Positions 1 to 8,051 of a stretch of 18,040 bases of DNA are shown here, in pieces. The first letter of the stretch is position 1; each line of letters begins with the position of its first letter. The notes below the pieces were generated by a model, which was given only the letters and a program-made list of their open reading frames with translations, had not been told where the DNA came from and made no database searches. Position numbers and translations under genes: made by a program. The DNA is from CAZEID01 sp964512075 (GTDB lineage: Bacteria > Patescibacteriota > WWE3 > 9FT-COMBO-53-11). The stretch is taken from the NCBI GenBank assembly GCA_964512075.1, contig CAZEID010000009.1, forward strand, positions 1 to 18,040. The letters are read 5' to 3'.

Positions 1-726
1 TGACCGGATCGGATTTGTCGTAACGCTCGGCGGCGAGCACAATCCCTTCCGCCGCATCTTCGACGTAGAGAAACTCCCGAGTTGGTTTGCCGCTCCCCAG
101 ACTACGATCTTCTTCTCTCCCGCTCGAATAGCGTCTACGCATTTCTTAATCAGCGCCGGAATCACGTGCGAGCTAGCGGGATCAAAGTTATCCCCCGGCC
201 CGTAGAGATTCACCGGCAGAAGATAGATTGCATTGAACCCATACTGCTGGCGGTAGGCCTGCGCTTGCACCAGCATCATCTTCTTCGCCAGTCCGTACGG
301 GGCATTTGTCTCCTCTGGGTACCCGTTCCAGAGATCTTCCTCCTTGAACGGGACCGGCGTGAATTTGGGGTAGGCGCAAATCGTCCCGACCGCCACGAAC
401 TTCCCCACTCCCGCCTGCCGAGCCGCCTCCATCAGCTGGATCCCCATCAAGGCGTTGTCGTAGAAAAGCTCGGCCGGGTGTTCCCGGTTGAAGCCGATCC
501 CTCCAACCTTCGCCGCTAAGTGAATTACCAAATCCTTGCCTTCCACGACCCTGCGGCAGTTCTCCCAGACCCGCAGGTCGGAATCACGAGAGCGAGGAAC
601 AAAGATATTTCCCAGGGGAACGCCTCTCCCCAAAAGCTTCCCGACCACGAACTTCCCCAGGAAACCGGCGCCGCCAGTGACCAGAATTTGACTCTTCGCC
701 AGGTCAATCTTACCTTTCGCGGACAC
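1..726 (-). CDS. fcl: GDP-L-fucose synthase-like NAD(P)-dependent epimerase/reductase, 3' end off the window, apparent frameshift
   Basis: Reading from the GTG at 726 gives an extended short-chain dehydrogenase of the GDP-4-keto-6-deoxymannose epimerase/reductase type, the step after Gmd toward GDP-L-fucose. Visible motifs: nucleotide-binding VTGGAGFLG (residues 16-24), GTICAYPK with T115 and C117 matching the catalytic Ser and Cys of the E. coli enzyme, and YGLAKK with Y144 and K148. I prefer GTG at 726 over the upstream ATG at 738 because GGAGG lies five bases before the GTG. It overlaps the end of gmd by 17 bases, so the two are probably translated together. After KKIVVWG (about residue 211) the frame reads A-A-N-Q-L. 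One base later in frame, the family pattern SGKPTREFLYVEDAAEGI continues to position 1. This is a one-base loss in the C run at 95-98, either a real mutation or a sequencing error. The C-terminus lies outside the window. Confidence 0.85.
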   Translation of the reverse strand, partial: MSAKGKIDLAKSQILVTGGAGFLGKFVVGKLLGRGVPLGNIFVPRSRDSDLRVWENCRRVVEGKDLVIHLAAKVGGIGFNREHPAELFYDNALMGIQLMEAARQAGVGKFVAVGTICAYPKFTPVPFKEEDLWNGYPEETNAPYGLAKKMMLVQAQAYRQQYGFNAIYLLPVNLYGPGDNFDPASSHVIPALIKKCVDAIRAGEKKIVVWGAANQLGSFSTSKMRRKGLCSPPSVTTNPIRS

Positions 727-1789
727 GGAAACCTCCATTTTTGAGGTGCTGCTCTTTCTGAGCTTCTTCGAGATCTGCCGCAACCATTTCATCTACGAGC
801 TGTTTAAAGGTGGTTTTCGGCCGCCAACCCAGAGTCCGGCGAGCTTTGCGGGCATCCCCCAAAAGGGAATCCACCTCCGCCGGCCGGAAATAGCGGGGAT
901 CCACCTCAATTAAGATCCGGCCGGTTTTTTTGTCAATCCCCTTCTCCTTAAGGCCGCTCCCCTCCCAGCGCAACTCCATTCCTAACCGGGCGAATACCTC
1001 CTCGCAAAATTCCCGGACCGCGTGTTGTTCGCCGGTCGCGATCACGTAATCGTCGGGCTGCGGCTGCTGAAGAATTAGCCACATCGCTTCCACAAAATCC
1101 CGGGCGTGGCCCCAGTCCCGCTTAGCATTCAAATTACCCAAGTGCAGTTTCTCCTGCAGACCCAGCTTAATCCGGGCCGCCGCCCGGGTAATTTTGCGGG
1201 TCACGAAAGTCTCCCCCCGCCGGGGAGATTCATGGTTGAACAAAATTCCATTGGCCGCGAACATCCCGTAGGCCTCTCGGTAATTCTTGGTAATCCAGTA
1301 AGCATAGACCTTCGCCACCCCGTAGGGACTGCGGGGATAGAAAGGCGACCTTTCGCTCTGCGGGGGCGGAGTTGCTCCAAACATTTCGGAAGAAGAGGCC
1401 TGATAAAACCTTGTTTTCTTCTCCCAACCCAACACGCGGATCGCCTCCAGCAGGCGCAAGGTCCCCAGCGCATCGGCGTTGGCGGTGTATTCCGGTACCT
1501 CGAAAGAAACCTTGACGTGACTCTGGGCTCCCAGATTGTAGATCTCATCTGGTTTAATTTCCTTCACCAAGCGGGTCAGATTCGAAGAATCGGTCAAGTC
1601 GCCGTAGTGGAGGATAAAGCGGCGTCCCTTTAGGTGCGGATCCTGATAGATATGGTCCACTCGTTCGGTATTGAAGGAGGAAGAGCGGCGCTTAAGACCG
1701 TGAACCTCATAGCCCTTCCGCAAAAGAAGTTCGGCCAAGTACGAACCGTCTTGTCCCGTCACCCCCGTAATTAGCGCTCTTTTTCTCAC
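710..1789 (-). CDS. gmd: GDP-mannose 4,6-dehydratase
   Basis: The 359-residue product has the length and motifs of Gmd, which converts GDP-mannose to GDP-4-keto-6-deoxy-D-mannose using bound NADP. The N-terminus holds the Rossmann glycine pattern G9-x2-G12-x2-G15 in ITGVTGQDGSYL. It is followed by GLKRRSSSFNTERVDH, typical of Gmd. SSSEMFG (132-138) and Y156-x3-K160 in SPYGVAK form the catalytic set, and NHESPRRGETFVTRKI and NAKRDWGHARDFVEAMW are family signatures. The start is GTG with no clear ribosome site. A possible promoter ends only a few bases upstream, so the leader would be very short. The stop lies inside the next gene's start region (fcl), fitting a two-gene GDP-fucose unit. GDP-fucose would feed fucosylated surface glycans. 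Confidence 0.95.
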   Translation of the reverse strand: MRKRALITGVTGQDGSYLAELLLRKGYEVHGLKRRSSSFNTERVDHIYQDPHLKGRRFILHYGDLTDSSNLTRLVKEIKPDEIYNLGAQSHVKVSFEVPEYTANADALGTLRLLEAIRVLGWEKKTRFYQASSSEMFGATPPPQSERSPFYPRSPYGVAKVYAYWITKNYREAYGMFAANGILFNHESPRRGETFVTRKITRAAARIKLGLQEKLHLGNLNAKRDWGHARDFVEAMWLILQQPQPDDYVIATGEQHAVREFCEEVFARLGMELRWEGSGLKEKGIDKKTGRILIEVDPRYFRPAEVDSLLGDARKARRTLGWRPKTTFKQLVDEMVAADLEEAQKEQHLKNGGFRVRER

Positions 1790-1802
1790 CGCAATAATGT
1801 TA

Positions 1803-1831
1803 ACGATACAGGACTAAAATCAGCACTTCAA
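1803..1831 (-). promoter_or_regulatory. Possible promoter of gmd
   Basis: On the minus strand TTGAAG (1831-1826) and TATCGT (1808-1803) are separated by exactly 17 bases, each matching four of six consensus positions. Transcription would begin near 1796, leaving about seven bases before the GTG start of gmd. This is a weak match and purely a sequence-pattern inference. Confidence 0.3.
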
Positions 1832-1892
1832 GAAAGTGGGTCAATGGACCTTGAAGGGCACCCGCGGTGCATCGGAAGGAATCCGCCCGTAA

Positions 1893-1906
1893 GCCGAAGC
1901 TTCGGC
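1893..1906. repeat. 14-bp perfect palindrome between divergent genes
   Basis: GCCGAAGCTTCGGC is its own reverse complement. It sits in the 184-bp divergent gap between gmd and the amidase gene, just before the candidate amidase promoter elements. It lacks a flanking T run on either strand, so it does not look like a terminator. It could be an operator or chance. Confidence 0.35.
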
Positions 1907-1907
1907 C

Positions 1908-1950
1908 TTGGCCGGGAAGTCCGCACCGGCTAGATTTTTCGTGCTATGGT
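1908..1950 (+). promoter_or_regulatory. Possible promoter region of the amidase gene
   Basis: Two overlapping candidates are visible. TTGGCC (1908-1913) and TAGATT (1931-1936) are 17 bases apart. A separate extended -10, TG-C-TATGGT, lies at 1942-1950 with no good -35. Either places transcription upstream of the AGGAG at 1957-1961. Neither is a strong match. Confidence 0.35.
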
Positions 1951-1973
1951 TTTATCAGGAGATTAATCGACAA

Positions 1974-4676
1974 ATGCGGATCTGGAAGAATAAATTTATC
2001 CTTAAGTCGTTGGTCGCTTTAGCGTTAGCTAGCGTATTGGGAGCCAGCGCCTACCTGTTTGTGAAAACTACTCCCCAGGAAGTAGATATTAAGCGAGTAG
2101 AGGAACCGCTAGTGGAAGAAGGTGAGGATGTTTTGGGGTTAAATGTCGCCGCCGGTAAAAACGAGCTTATCTATACATCCGAAATTTACGAGGCCAAGAT
2201 GCGCTTTAATGCGATCGCCCTGCACTGGCGGGAGAATGGTATCACCTGGAAGGAAGGCCGGCGGGTATTTTTGCGGACTTCGTTGGATGGAAACCACTGG
2301 ACGGATTGGTTGGAGCTAGAGTCGCTAGGACCGATGCGCGACGACGATACTGCCGAACGCATCTTTCCCGAGGTTCCCCTCCTCATCGACGGAAATTTCT
2401 TCCAATACCGAGTTATCGTCCGCCAAGACCGAGGGGAGAATTCGGCCCCGAATCTGCGCGAAGTTTGGGTAACCTACGTAGACTCGCGTACGCCAATTCG
2501 CCAAAAGTTAATCGGAGCAATTAAAGAGCTGATACCTTCTGCCCAAGCCGCTGGTGAGGAACCAACTATAATTACCCGCGCTGGCTGGGGCAGCCCCGAC
2601 CCCTACGGGAACAAATTCAAAGGAACTACTAAGTATTGGGATCCGGCCTATCATCCAGTGGAGCAAATATTCATCCATCACACCGTTTTTTACAACACCA
2701 GCGACCCGGCCGCCGCGGTCCGGGCCGTCTGGGACTTCCATGCCAACACCCGGGGGTGGGGCGATATCGGCTACAACTACTTAGTTGATCAGCAGGGAAG
2801 GATTTACGAAGGCCGGTTCGGAGGAGATAATGTGGTCGCCGGGCATGTCTATGGCTTCAATCAGAAATCTCTAGGGGTAGCGGTCCTCGGGTGCTTCGAC
2901 ACTAGTAGCAGCGCCTGCGCCGGAGCCCCGCCCCCATCTGCGGAGATGATGAACGGACTCACAACCCTGCTAGCCTGGAAATCCGCCAACTACGATATTA
3001 ATCCTAATACTACCCAAAAATTCTGTGGACTAAGCTCCTGCCTGACCCTTTGGACAATTTCCGGACACAAAGATGCGGGAGTGACGGCTTGCCCAGGCAA
3101 CCTCATCTACGACCAGCTCCAAGCCATCCGGGAAACAACTTGGAATAAAAAGTTCTCTTTCGATCTTTCGGCCAAACAGCTCGACTTCAACCTGATCATC
3201 TTTTCCGCTTTTGGAGAAGAAAAAAGCGTTACCCTTAGTTTCAAAAACACCGGCAATGCTACCTGGAGCAACACCACCAACCGAATTCTCCTTAAAACCG
3301 CCAACCCCGACGGCCGGACTAGTTCCCTACAAGGAACGGGTTGGGTTGACAACCAAACCCCGGCGGTCCTTAATGAAGCGAGCGTTGCTCCAGGAGGAAC
3401 CGGCAGTTTCACCTTTAACTTCAAAAGTCCCTCGGACTTCCGGGGTTGGAATTACGAAACTTTCCGCTTATCGAGCGAGGGGGTAGCGGATTTTCCGCAG
3501 ATGTTCACCACGATCGTCCAAGCCCCTTCCTTCCGTTGGGAGTTCCAGGGAGTCGGGCACAGCACGGGATCGGTTTATATGAATCACGGAGAAACTCAAA
3601 CGATCACTCTTAAAGCCAAGAACACCGGCACTGCCACCTGGTACCGCGATACGGGGTGGCCGGTACGAGTGGGAACTTGGGGTCCTTCCCGAACAAGCTT
3701 GTTTTACCACAACAACTGGTTAAGCAATATTCGCCCGGCAAAAATTTTAGAAGAAAGCGTTGCTCCAGGAGCAGTCGGCACTTTTGTCTTCGACGTCTTT
3801 GTTTCCCCGCAAGCGGCACCGGGGTGGTATTTTGAACGGTTCAATCTGGTTGCCGAGGGGTTGGTTTGGTTTAACGATACAGGAGCGGGAGCTTATTTTA
3901 ATGTGTTGCCTTCAAGCTACCAGTGGGAGTTCCAGGGGGTTGCCCACAGCACCGGGTCGGTATTCATGAATCCGGGGGAAACCCAAACGATTACTTTGAA
4001 AGCCAAAAACACCGGCGAGACCGCCTGGTACCGCGAGGCTTACTGGCCGATTCGGCTAGGGACCTGGGGGCCCTCCCGAACGAGTCTGCTCTACCATGGG
4101 GATTGGCTCAACAGCATCCGTCCTGCCAAACTTCTGGAGGAAAGCGTTGCTCCCGGAGAGGTGGGCACCTTCGCCTTCAATGTCTTTGTCCCGGCTAAAG
4201 CTTCCCCCGGCTGGTATTTTGAGCGGGTAAACTTGGTAGCCGAGGGACTCGTATGGCTTAATGATACCGGCGCCGGTTTTTACATCTACGTCCTTCCCGG
4301 CTACCGCTGGGAATTCGGCGGAGTTGCCCACAGCACCGGGTCGGTATTCATGAATCCGGGGGAAACCCAAACGATTACTCTTTGGGCGAAAAACACTGGA
4401 ACAGCGACTTGGCATAAAGGCACCTCCTGGCCGGTAAGACTAGGAACTTGGAAGCCAAGCCGGATAAGCTCCCTCTACCACGGCAGCTGGTTCAGCAATA
4501 TCCGTCCGGCTCTCTTAAACCAAACCTCGGTGGCACCAGGAGAGGTTGGGACATTTTCTTTCACGATCGTCGCCCCCTCAACTCCGGGTTGGCACTTCGA
4601 AAGAGTTAATTTGGTTGCGGAAGGATTGGCTTGGCTCAATTACCCCAATGCGGGCTTTTACGTTTACGTCCGCTAA
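1974..4676 (+). CDS. Exported N-acetylmuramoyl-L-alanine amidase (PGRP/Amidase_2 type) with four Ig-like repeats
   Basis: About 900 residues. The ATG at 1974 is chosen because AGGAG lies 12 bases upstream and the hydrophobic signal or anchor segment (residues 8-27) then begins right after a short basic stretch. A TTG at 1908 would only add 22 unlikely residues. Residues 50-180 look like a beta-rich domain. Residues 198-385 form the amidase domain: RAGWGS, then H235 in IFIHHT, GYNYLVDQQGRIYEGR, H365 in SGHKD and C373 in TACPG. The H...H-x7-C zinc-ligand spacing is that of T7 lysozyme and PGRPs. The enzyme is expected to cleave the MurNAc-L-Ala bond outside the membrane. Four domains of about 128 residues follow (near nt 3150-3530, 3535-3920, 3920-4305, 4305-4673), with patterns such as NPGETQTITLKAKNTGTATW and SVAPGEVGTF resembling NBR1-type Ig-like domains, probably for wall or glycan binding. 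The substrate of these repeats is unknown. Confidence 0.9.
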   Translation: MRIWKNKFILKSLVALALASVLGASAYLFVKTTPQEVDIKRVEEPLVEEGEDVLGLNVAAGKNELIYTSEIYEAKMRFNAIALHWRENGITWKEGRRVFLRTSLDGNHWTDWLELESLGPMRDDDTAERIFPEVPLLIDGNFFQYRVIVRQDRGENSAPNLREVWVTYVDSRTPIRQKLIGAIKELIPSAQAAGEEPTIITRAGWGSPDPYGNKFKGTTKYWDPAYHPVEQIFIHHTVFYNTSDPAAAVRAVWDFHANTRGWGDIGYNYLVDQQGRIYEGRFGGDNVVAGHVYGFNQKSLGVAVLGCFDTSSSACAGAPPPSAEMMNGLTTLLAWKSANYDINPNTTQKFCGLSSCLTLWTISGHKDAGVTACPGNLIYDQLQAIRETTWNKKFSFDLSAKQLDFNLIIFSAFGEEKSVTLSFKNTGNATWSNTTNRILLKTANPDGRTSSLQGTGWVDNQTPAVLNEASVAPGGTGSFTFNFKSPSDFRGWNYETFRLSSEGVADFPQMFTTIVQAPSFRWEFQGVGHSTGSVYMNHGETQTITLKAKNTGTATWYRDTGWPVRVGTWGPSRTSLFYHNNWLSNIRPAKILEESVAPGAVGTFVFDVFVSPQAAPGWYFERFNLVAEGLVWFNDTGAGAYFNVLPSSYQWEFQGVAHSTGSVFMNPGETQTITLKAKNTGETAWYREAYWPIRLGTWGPSRTSLLYHGDWLNSIRPAKLLEESVAPGEVGTFAFNVFVPAKASPGWYFERVNLVAEGLVWLNDTGAGFYIYVLPGYRWEFGGVAHSTGSVFMNPGETQTITLWAKNTGTATWHKGTSWPVRLGTWKPSRISSLYHGSWFSNIRPALLNQTSVAPGEVGTFSFTIVAPSTPGWHFERVNLVAEGLAWLNYPNAGFYVYVR
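3939..4379 (+). repeat. Direct repeats in the amidase gene, including a perfect 57-bp copy pair
   Basis: Positions 3939-3995 and 4323-4379 are identical over 57 bases and lie 384 bp (128 codons) apart. The corresponding segment of the preceding unit starts near 3552 and is similar but diverged. Identity at the DNA level, including third positions, points to recent unit duplication or gene conversion in the Ig-like repeat array. Confidence 0.9.
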
Positions 4677-4710
4677 TGGGTCTTCTCTTCATTTGACCAA
4701 CCCCAACCTT

Positions 4711-6333
4711 TTATTTACGGATGATACTTGTAACCTCGTGGAAATCCCAAAGATAATCCCAGGAAGCGAAGTTTTTGTCCGGCAAAAGGGGCAGAGCTGT
4801 CCCGAAAAACCGGTTGAAAATTATTCTGAAAGTGTTAACCGGAGTAATTGTCGGATATAACTCCGCCGAAGCATCCACTCCCGGAAGATAAATTGCGTTC
4901 AAAATGCCAAAACGCTCCTTAAGCGTTCCGGAAGGAGCGCCCTCAAATCCGTACCCGTAAGTATCAGATAATCCTTCGTAGGGAAACTTAAGCGGAGGGT
5001 TAGTTCCCTCGTCGGACTGCAGGATAATAATCGAGTCTCGCGATTTCGACAAGATCCCCTCCACAACCTCCGCCGCAAACTTATTCGTACAAACCAACTG
5101 ATTTAGATAAGCTTCGAGCGAAGTACCCGTCTCCGCCGAAAGCTCCTCGCAATCTTTCCCAAAAACCATTGGGGGATGCGGCAGAAGAATATGAGCAAAA
5201 ACAAATTTTGGGCCTTCCAGAGAGCTAATCTCCTTCAAAGTGGCGAACTGGTACTTGGCCGAGTTGAAGTGCAAATCAGCTAAGTTATCGGGAATGCTCT
5301 TGATACCTTTGATATCTAGCGGGACACCCTTCAAGCCCACCTGGGAAAGTTTGCGAAAGATCGGAGGAAGAATCGTCTGCTGATAAAGTTCCCGCATAAA
5401 GCTGTCAAAATCTAGGTTTCGGTAAGCCAAGCTCATAAAATTGAAATTTTTATCGGCGTTGCGGTTGAGCCGGGTGGGGTTGTACCAGGAGCCGACGTGG
5501 TAGTACTTGTATCCTAATCCCTTCAATAAGGTTAAAACGGCCGAGTTTTCAAGGAGCGGGTAGGCCGGAGTTTCCACCGAACGCGAGGGAAACTGTTCGA
5601 ACAACGCCGGCAGGTAGTCCAGGTTCAGCGAGGAAGTAAGTGAAAGGAGAGTCATCGGGTAGTTGGCGGTACTTTCGGAGGCCACGTAAAAGCCGGTTTC
5701 CTGGAGGAAGTCCAGAAAAGATTTATTGTCGAAATTGTAGAAATCGCTCAAGACTTTCTGCCCGGCGTAGCGGTCAAAGATCAAGTAGTAGATATCGGGC
5801 TTAATCGCCCCCTCCGGCAGAGAGGTAGTGATCGCTGACGGCTCCCGCCGGGCGGCCTCTTCGGTAAAAAGTTCGAACCGAAGAATATTGCCCAAGGCAA
5901 CCAAAACCAAGGCGAGTGAAGCAACATTCAAGAACCTAGTTACTCGGTCCAACTTATTTTTGGTCCTACGAAGAGCCAGAGTTGTAACCGCAACCGAAAA
6001 GAATAAGGTTAGGAAAAGACCGTCGCCGATGCTGAATTTCTGGCTTTCTACAATCCTCCCCGCCAACCAGCCGTGGAGATGTCCGTAGGAAAAGAACCAG
6101 ATTAAGAGAACCGAAGTTAGAATTGCGGCTTTGCGAAAATTCCTGAATGCTAAAAGCAAGACCCCCGCTACCACTAAAGTCATAAGAACTGAAACCGTCA
6201 ACGGCCGCACCAGCGAGGCCGGTAAAAGCTCATAAATATTGTGGGCATACAGAGAAAGGACCGGAAAAACGGCCACCAAAAGCGGGTGGAAGGGAAAACA
6301 GAAAATTTTTTCGGCGGCTTCTTTAAGCTTCAC
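4711..6333 (-). CDS. Membrane-anchored sulfatase-like (alkaline phosphatase superfamily) protein, copy B
   Basis: The 540-residue product has about five hydrophobic segments in the first 170 residues and then a large domain that should face outside. This domain starts at KPDIYYLIFDRYAG (near 186). Further signatures are STANYPMTLLSLTSSLN, FVFAHILLPHPPMVF and IIILQSDEGTNPP, the layout of sulfatase or phosphoglycerol-transferase-like enzymes. In many sulfatases the last motif reads DHG; here it is DEG. The start is GTG with only a weak GAGA-type ribosome site. It is a close paralog of the gene upstream (6414-8051), from which an 80-base gap separates it. A TAAAAT box in that gap may give it some independent transcription. 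Reaction and substrate are unknown; transfer or removal of a phosphate- or sulfate-type group on a surface glycan is the likely role. It converges on the amidase gene with a gap of only 34 bases. Confidence 0.8.
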   Translation of the reverse strand: MKLKEAAEKIFCFPFHPLLVAVFPVLSLYAHNIYELLPASLVRPLTVSVLMTLVVAGVLLLAFRNFRKAAILTSVLLIWFFSYGHLHGWLAGRIVESQKFSIGDGLFLTLFFSVAVTTLALRRTKNKLDRVTRFLNVASLALVLVALGNILRFELFTEEAARREPSAITTSLPEGAIKPDIYYLIFDRYAGQKVLSDFYNFDNKSFLDFLQETGFYVASESTANYPMTLLSLTSSLNLDYLPALFEQFPSRSVETPAYPLLENSAVLTLLKGLGYKYYHVGSWYNPTRLNRNADKNFNFMSLAYRNLDFDSFMRELYQQTILPPIFRKLSQVGLKGVPLDIKGIKSIPDNLADLHFNSAKYQFATLKEISSLEGPKFVFAHILLPHPPMVFGKDCEELSAETGTSLEAYLNQLVCTNKFAAEVVEGILSKSRDSIIILQSDEGTNPPLKFPYEGLSDTYGYGFEGAPSGTLKERFGILNAIYLPGVDASAELYPTITPVNTFRIIFNRFFGTALPLLPDKNFASWDYLWDFHEVTSIIRK

Positions 6334-6413
6334 AACTTAATTTCTCTCAAACGCAAGCAGCTCTATTTTACTAATTCAATCTTTTTAGGGAGTTAAGCTC
6401 CTCGACACACTTC

Positions 6414-8051
6414 TTAACGCTGAATCCGATCGGTAACATCGATGAATTTGAAGAAATGGTCTTCATCCTCATAGACATAATTTTTATCCGGCAGGAGCTC
6501 CAGATTTGCCCCAAAATATTTATTGAAAACCACCCGAAAGGTGTTCACCGGCGTCATTGTCGGATAGAGATTACTCGGATCTACCCCCGGCAGGTAAAGA
6601 GCGTTAAGGATTGGAAAACGCTCTTTCAGCGTTTCGTCCGACGCATCCTTAAAGTTGAACCGTCCCTTTGGCATTGGGTACTCCCGGTTGTAGGGGCCCT
6701 CGTCGGCCTGGAGGATAATCACCGGTGGGGACTCGGAGTCCGCCAAGATCTTCTCCACCAGCTCCCTCACCAACCGGTTCCCGCATTTCAGCTGATCCAA
6801 ATACGCCGATTTGCTGGAGTCTTTCCCGCGGGGCGTCCCGTCTGGCAAGGTTTGGCAACTGGCGTCAAAGACGAACGGCGGATGGGGAATCAAAATGTGG
6901 GCAAAGACAAACTTGGGACCTGGAATCGCTGGTATTCTTGCCAAATTATCAAATTGATCCAAAATTATATTGCCGTGTTGGACATTGAAATCGAACGAAG
7001 CAGTCCGCGAGGTCAGCCGCCGAATTACTGGAGCAAAAAGTGTTGTCTGCAACAGTTCAGTCGAGAAGCCGTCCAGCCCCAGCGTTCCCCTTGTCAGGAA
7101 GTTTTGGTCCGCTAGCGGATTGACCTTGGATGGCTCCCACCAGGAACCCAAATGCAGGTACCGATACCCTTGGGACTTTAACAGCTCTCCTACTTTGTGG
7201 TTATTGAGCAAGGGATAAGCGAAGGTCTGGTCGCTAGTCTCCTCTCCGGCGACCTCCGCCAAGAAGTTGATGTACTCCATATTCAGCGAGGAAGCCAGCG
7301 AAAGGAGGGTCCGGGGATAGTTCATCATGCTTTGTTCCGCGATGTAGAAGCCCTTTTCGGTTAAGAAATCGAGAAATTCCCGGTTGTCGAACCCATAGAT
7401 CTCCTTCAAAGTGGACTCCCCGGCGTAGCGGTCCAGAACAATGTAATAGATATCGGGCTTAGCCGTTCCTTCCTTAACTTTCAAGGGAAGCGCCTCCCCC
7501 AACCGGGAATCCAACTCCTTTAAAACTTGGGGCTTAATGTTGCCTAACCGATAAACCGCGGCGGTGATAGTTGGAACTAAGAAGAGGAAAATGGCGAAGA
7601 AGTTCAAAAATTTCGTGACGGAAACGAGATTTCGCCTGGTTCTCCATAGAGTAAAAAGAAGTGCCAACCCAAAGATGCCCCAGACCGAAACGAGGATGTC
7701 ATCGATTCCCAAAGGAGGCAGCCACCCGAAGAACTGGTACTGCCCCCGGGCAAAATATTCCTCGAACTGGTAGGCCAGAATATCGTGGAGATGCCCATGG
7801 GAGAAGATCACCAAGACGGCAAACGCCGCCAGCAGACCGGCCTTGTACCAGTCCTTAAGCAATAGCTTTGCTGCACCAAGAATCAGCGCAGCCATAATGA
7901 GAGAAGCGATCAGCGGTTTAACAAAGACCCAGGGAAGAATTTCGGAAGCGTTGTGGTAGTAGAGCGAAAAGACCGGAAATGCAGCCAAGAAGAACGGGTG
8001 GAGCGGGAGACTGAAAACTCGCCGGGCGAAGCCGAGAAACTTAGCCCTCAT
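6414..8051 (-). CDS. Membrane-anchored sulfatase-like (alkaline phosphatase superfamily) protein, copy A
   Basis: The 545-residue product has the same build as its neighbour copy B: about five N-terminal membrane segments (near residues 10-30, 38-60, 64-85, 110-135, 143-165), then a catalytic-type domain from about 198. Signatures are KPDIYYIVLDRYAG, MMNYPRTLLSLASSLNM, FVFAHILIPHPPFVF and VIILQADEGPYN. The C-terminal stretch LNALYLPGVD...MTPVNTFRVVFNKYFG is closely shared with copy B. The ATG overlaps the stop of the methyltransferase gene in an ATGA arrangement, a sign of translational coupling. The family belongs to the alkaline phosphatase superfamily by its metal-binding motifs. The DEG in place of the usual DHG suggests either a changed metal site or a subfamily trait. 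Function is inferred only from context. Confidence 0.82.
   Translation of the reverse strand: MRAKFLGFARRVFSLPLHPFFLAAFPVFSLYYHNASEILPWVFVKPLIASLIMAALILGAAKLLLKDWYKAGLLAAFAVLVIFSHGHLHDILAYQFEEYFARGQYQFFGWLPPLGIDDILVSVWGIFGLALLFTLWRTRRNLVSVTKFLNFFAIFLFLVPTITAAVYRLGNIKPQVLKELDSRLGEALPLKVKEGTAKPDIYYIVLDRYAGESTLKEIYGFDNREFLDFLTEKGFYIAEQSMMNYPRTLLSLASSLNMEYINFLAEVAGEETSDQTFAYPLLNNHKVGELLKSQGYRYLHLGSWWEPSKVNPLADQNFLTRGTLGLDGFSTELLQTTLFAPVIRRLTSRTASFDFNVQHGNIILDQFDNLARIPAIPGPKFVFAHILIPHPPFVFDASCQTLPDGTPRGKDSSKSAYLDQLKCGNRLVRELVEKILADSESPPVIILQADEGPYNREYPMPKGRFNFKDASDETLKERFPILNALYLPGVDPSNLYPTMTPVNTFRVVFNKYFGANLELLPDKNYVYEDEDHFFKFIDVTDRIQR

Noticed and set aside
1893..1906. Terminator reading of the GCCGAAGCTTCGGC palindrome
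   Set aside because: No T run on either strand and no gene ending there; kept only as a palindrome.
1908..1973. Upstream TTG start for the amidase
   Set aside because: Adds 22 residues before the signal segment and overlaps the candidate promoter; the ATG at 1974 has an AGGAG upstream.
6456..7115. 219-codon plus-strand open frame inside the sulfatase-like gene, and similar long frames at 1106-1633, 9683-10174 and 4056-4415
   Set aside because: All are opposite-strand or offset shadows of well-supported genes, with no motifs or ribosome sites.
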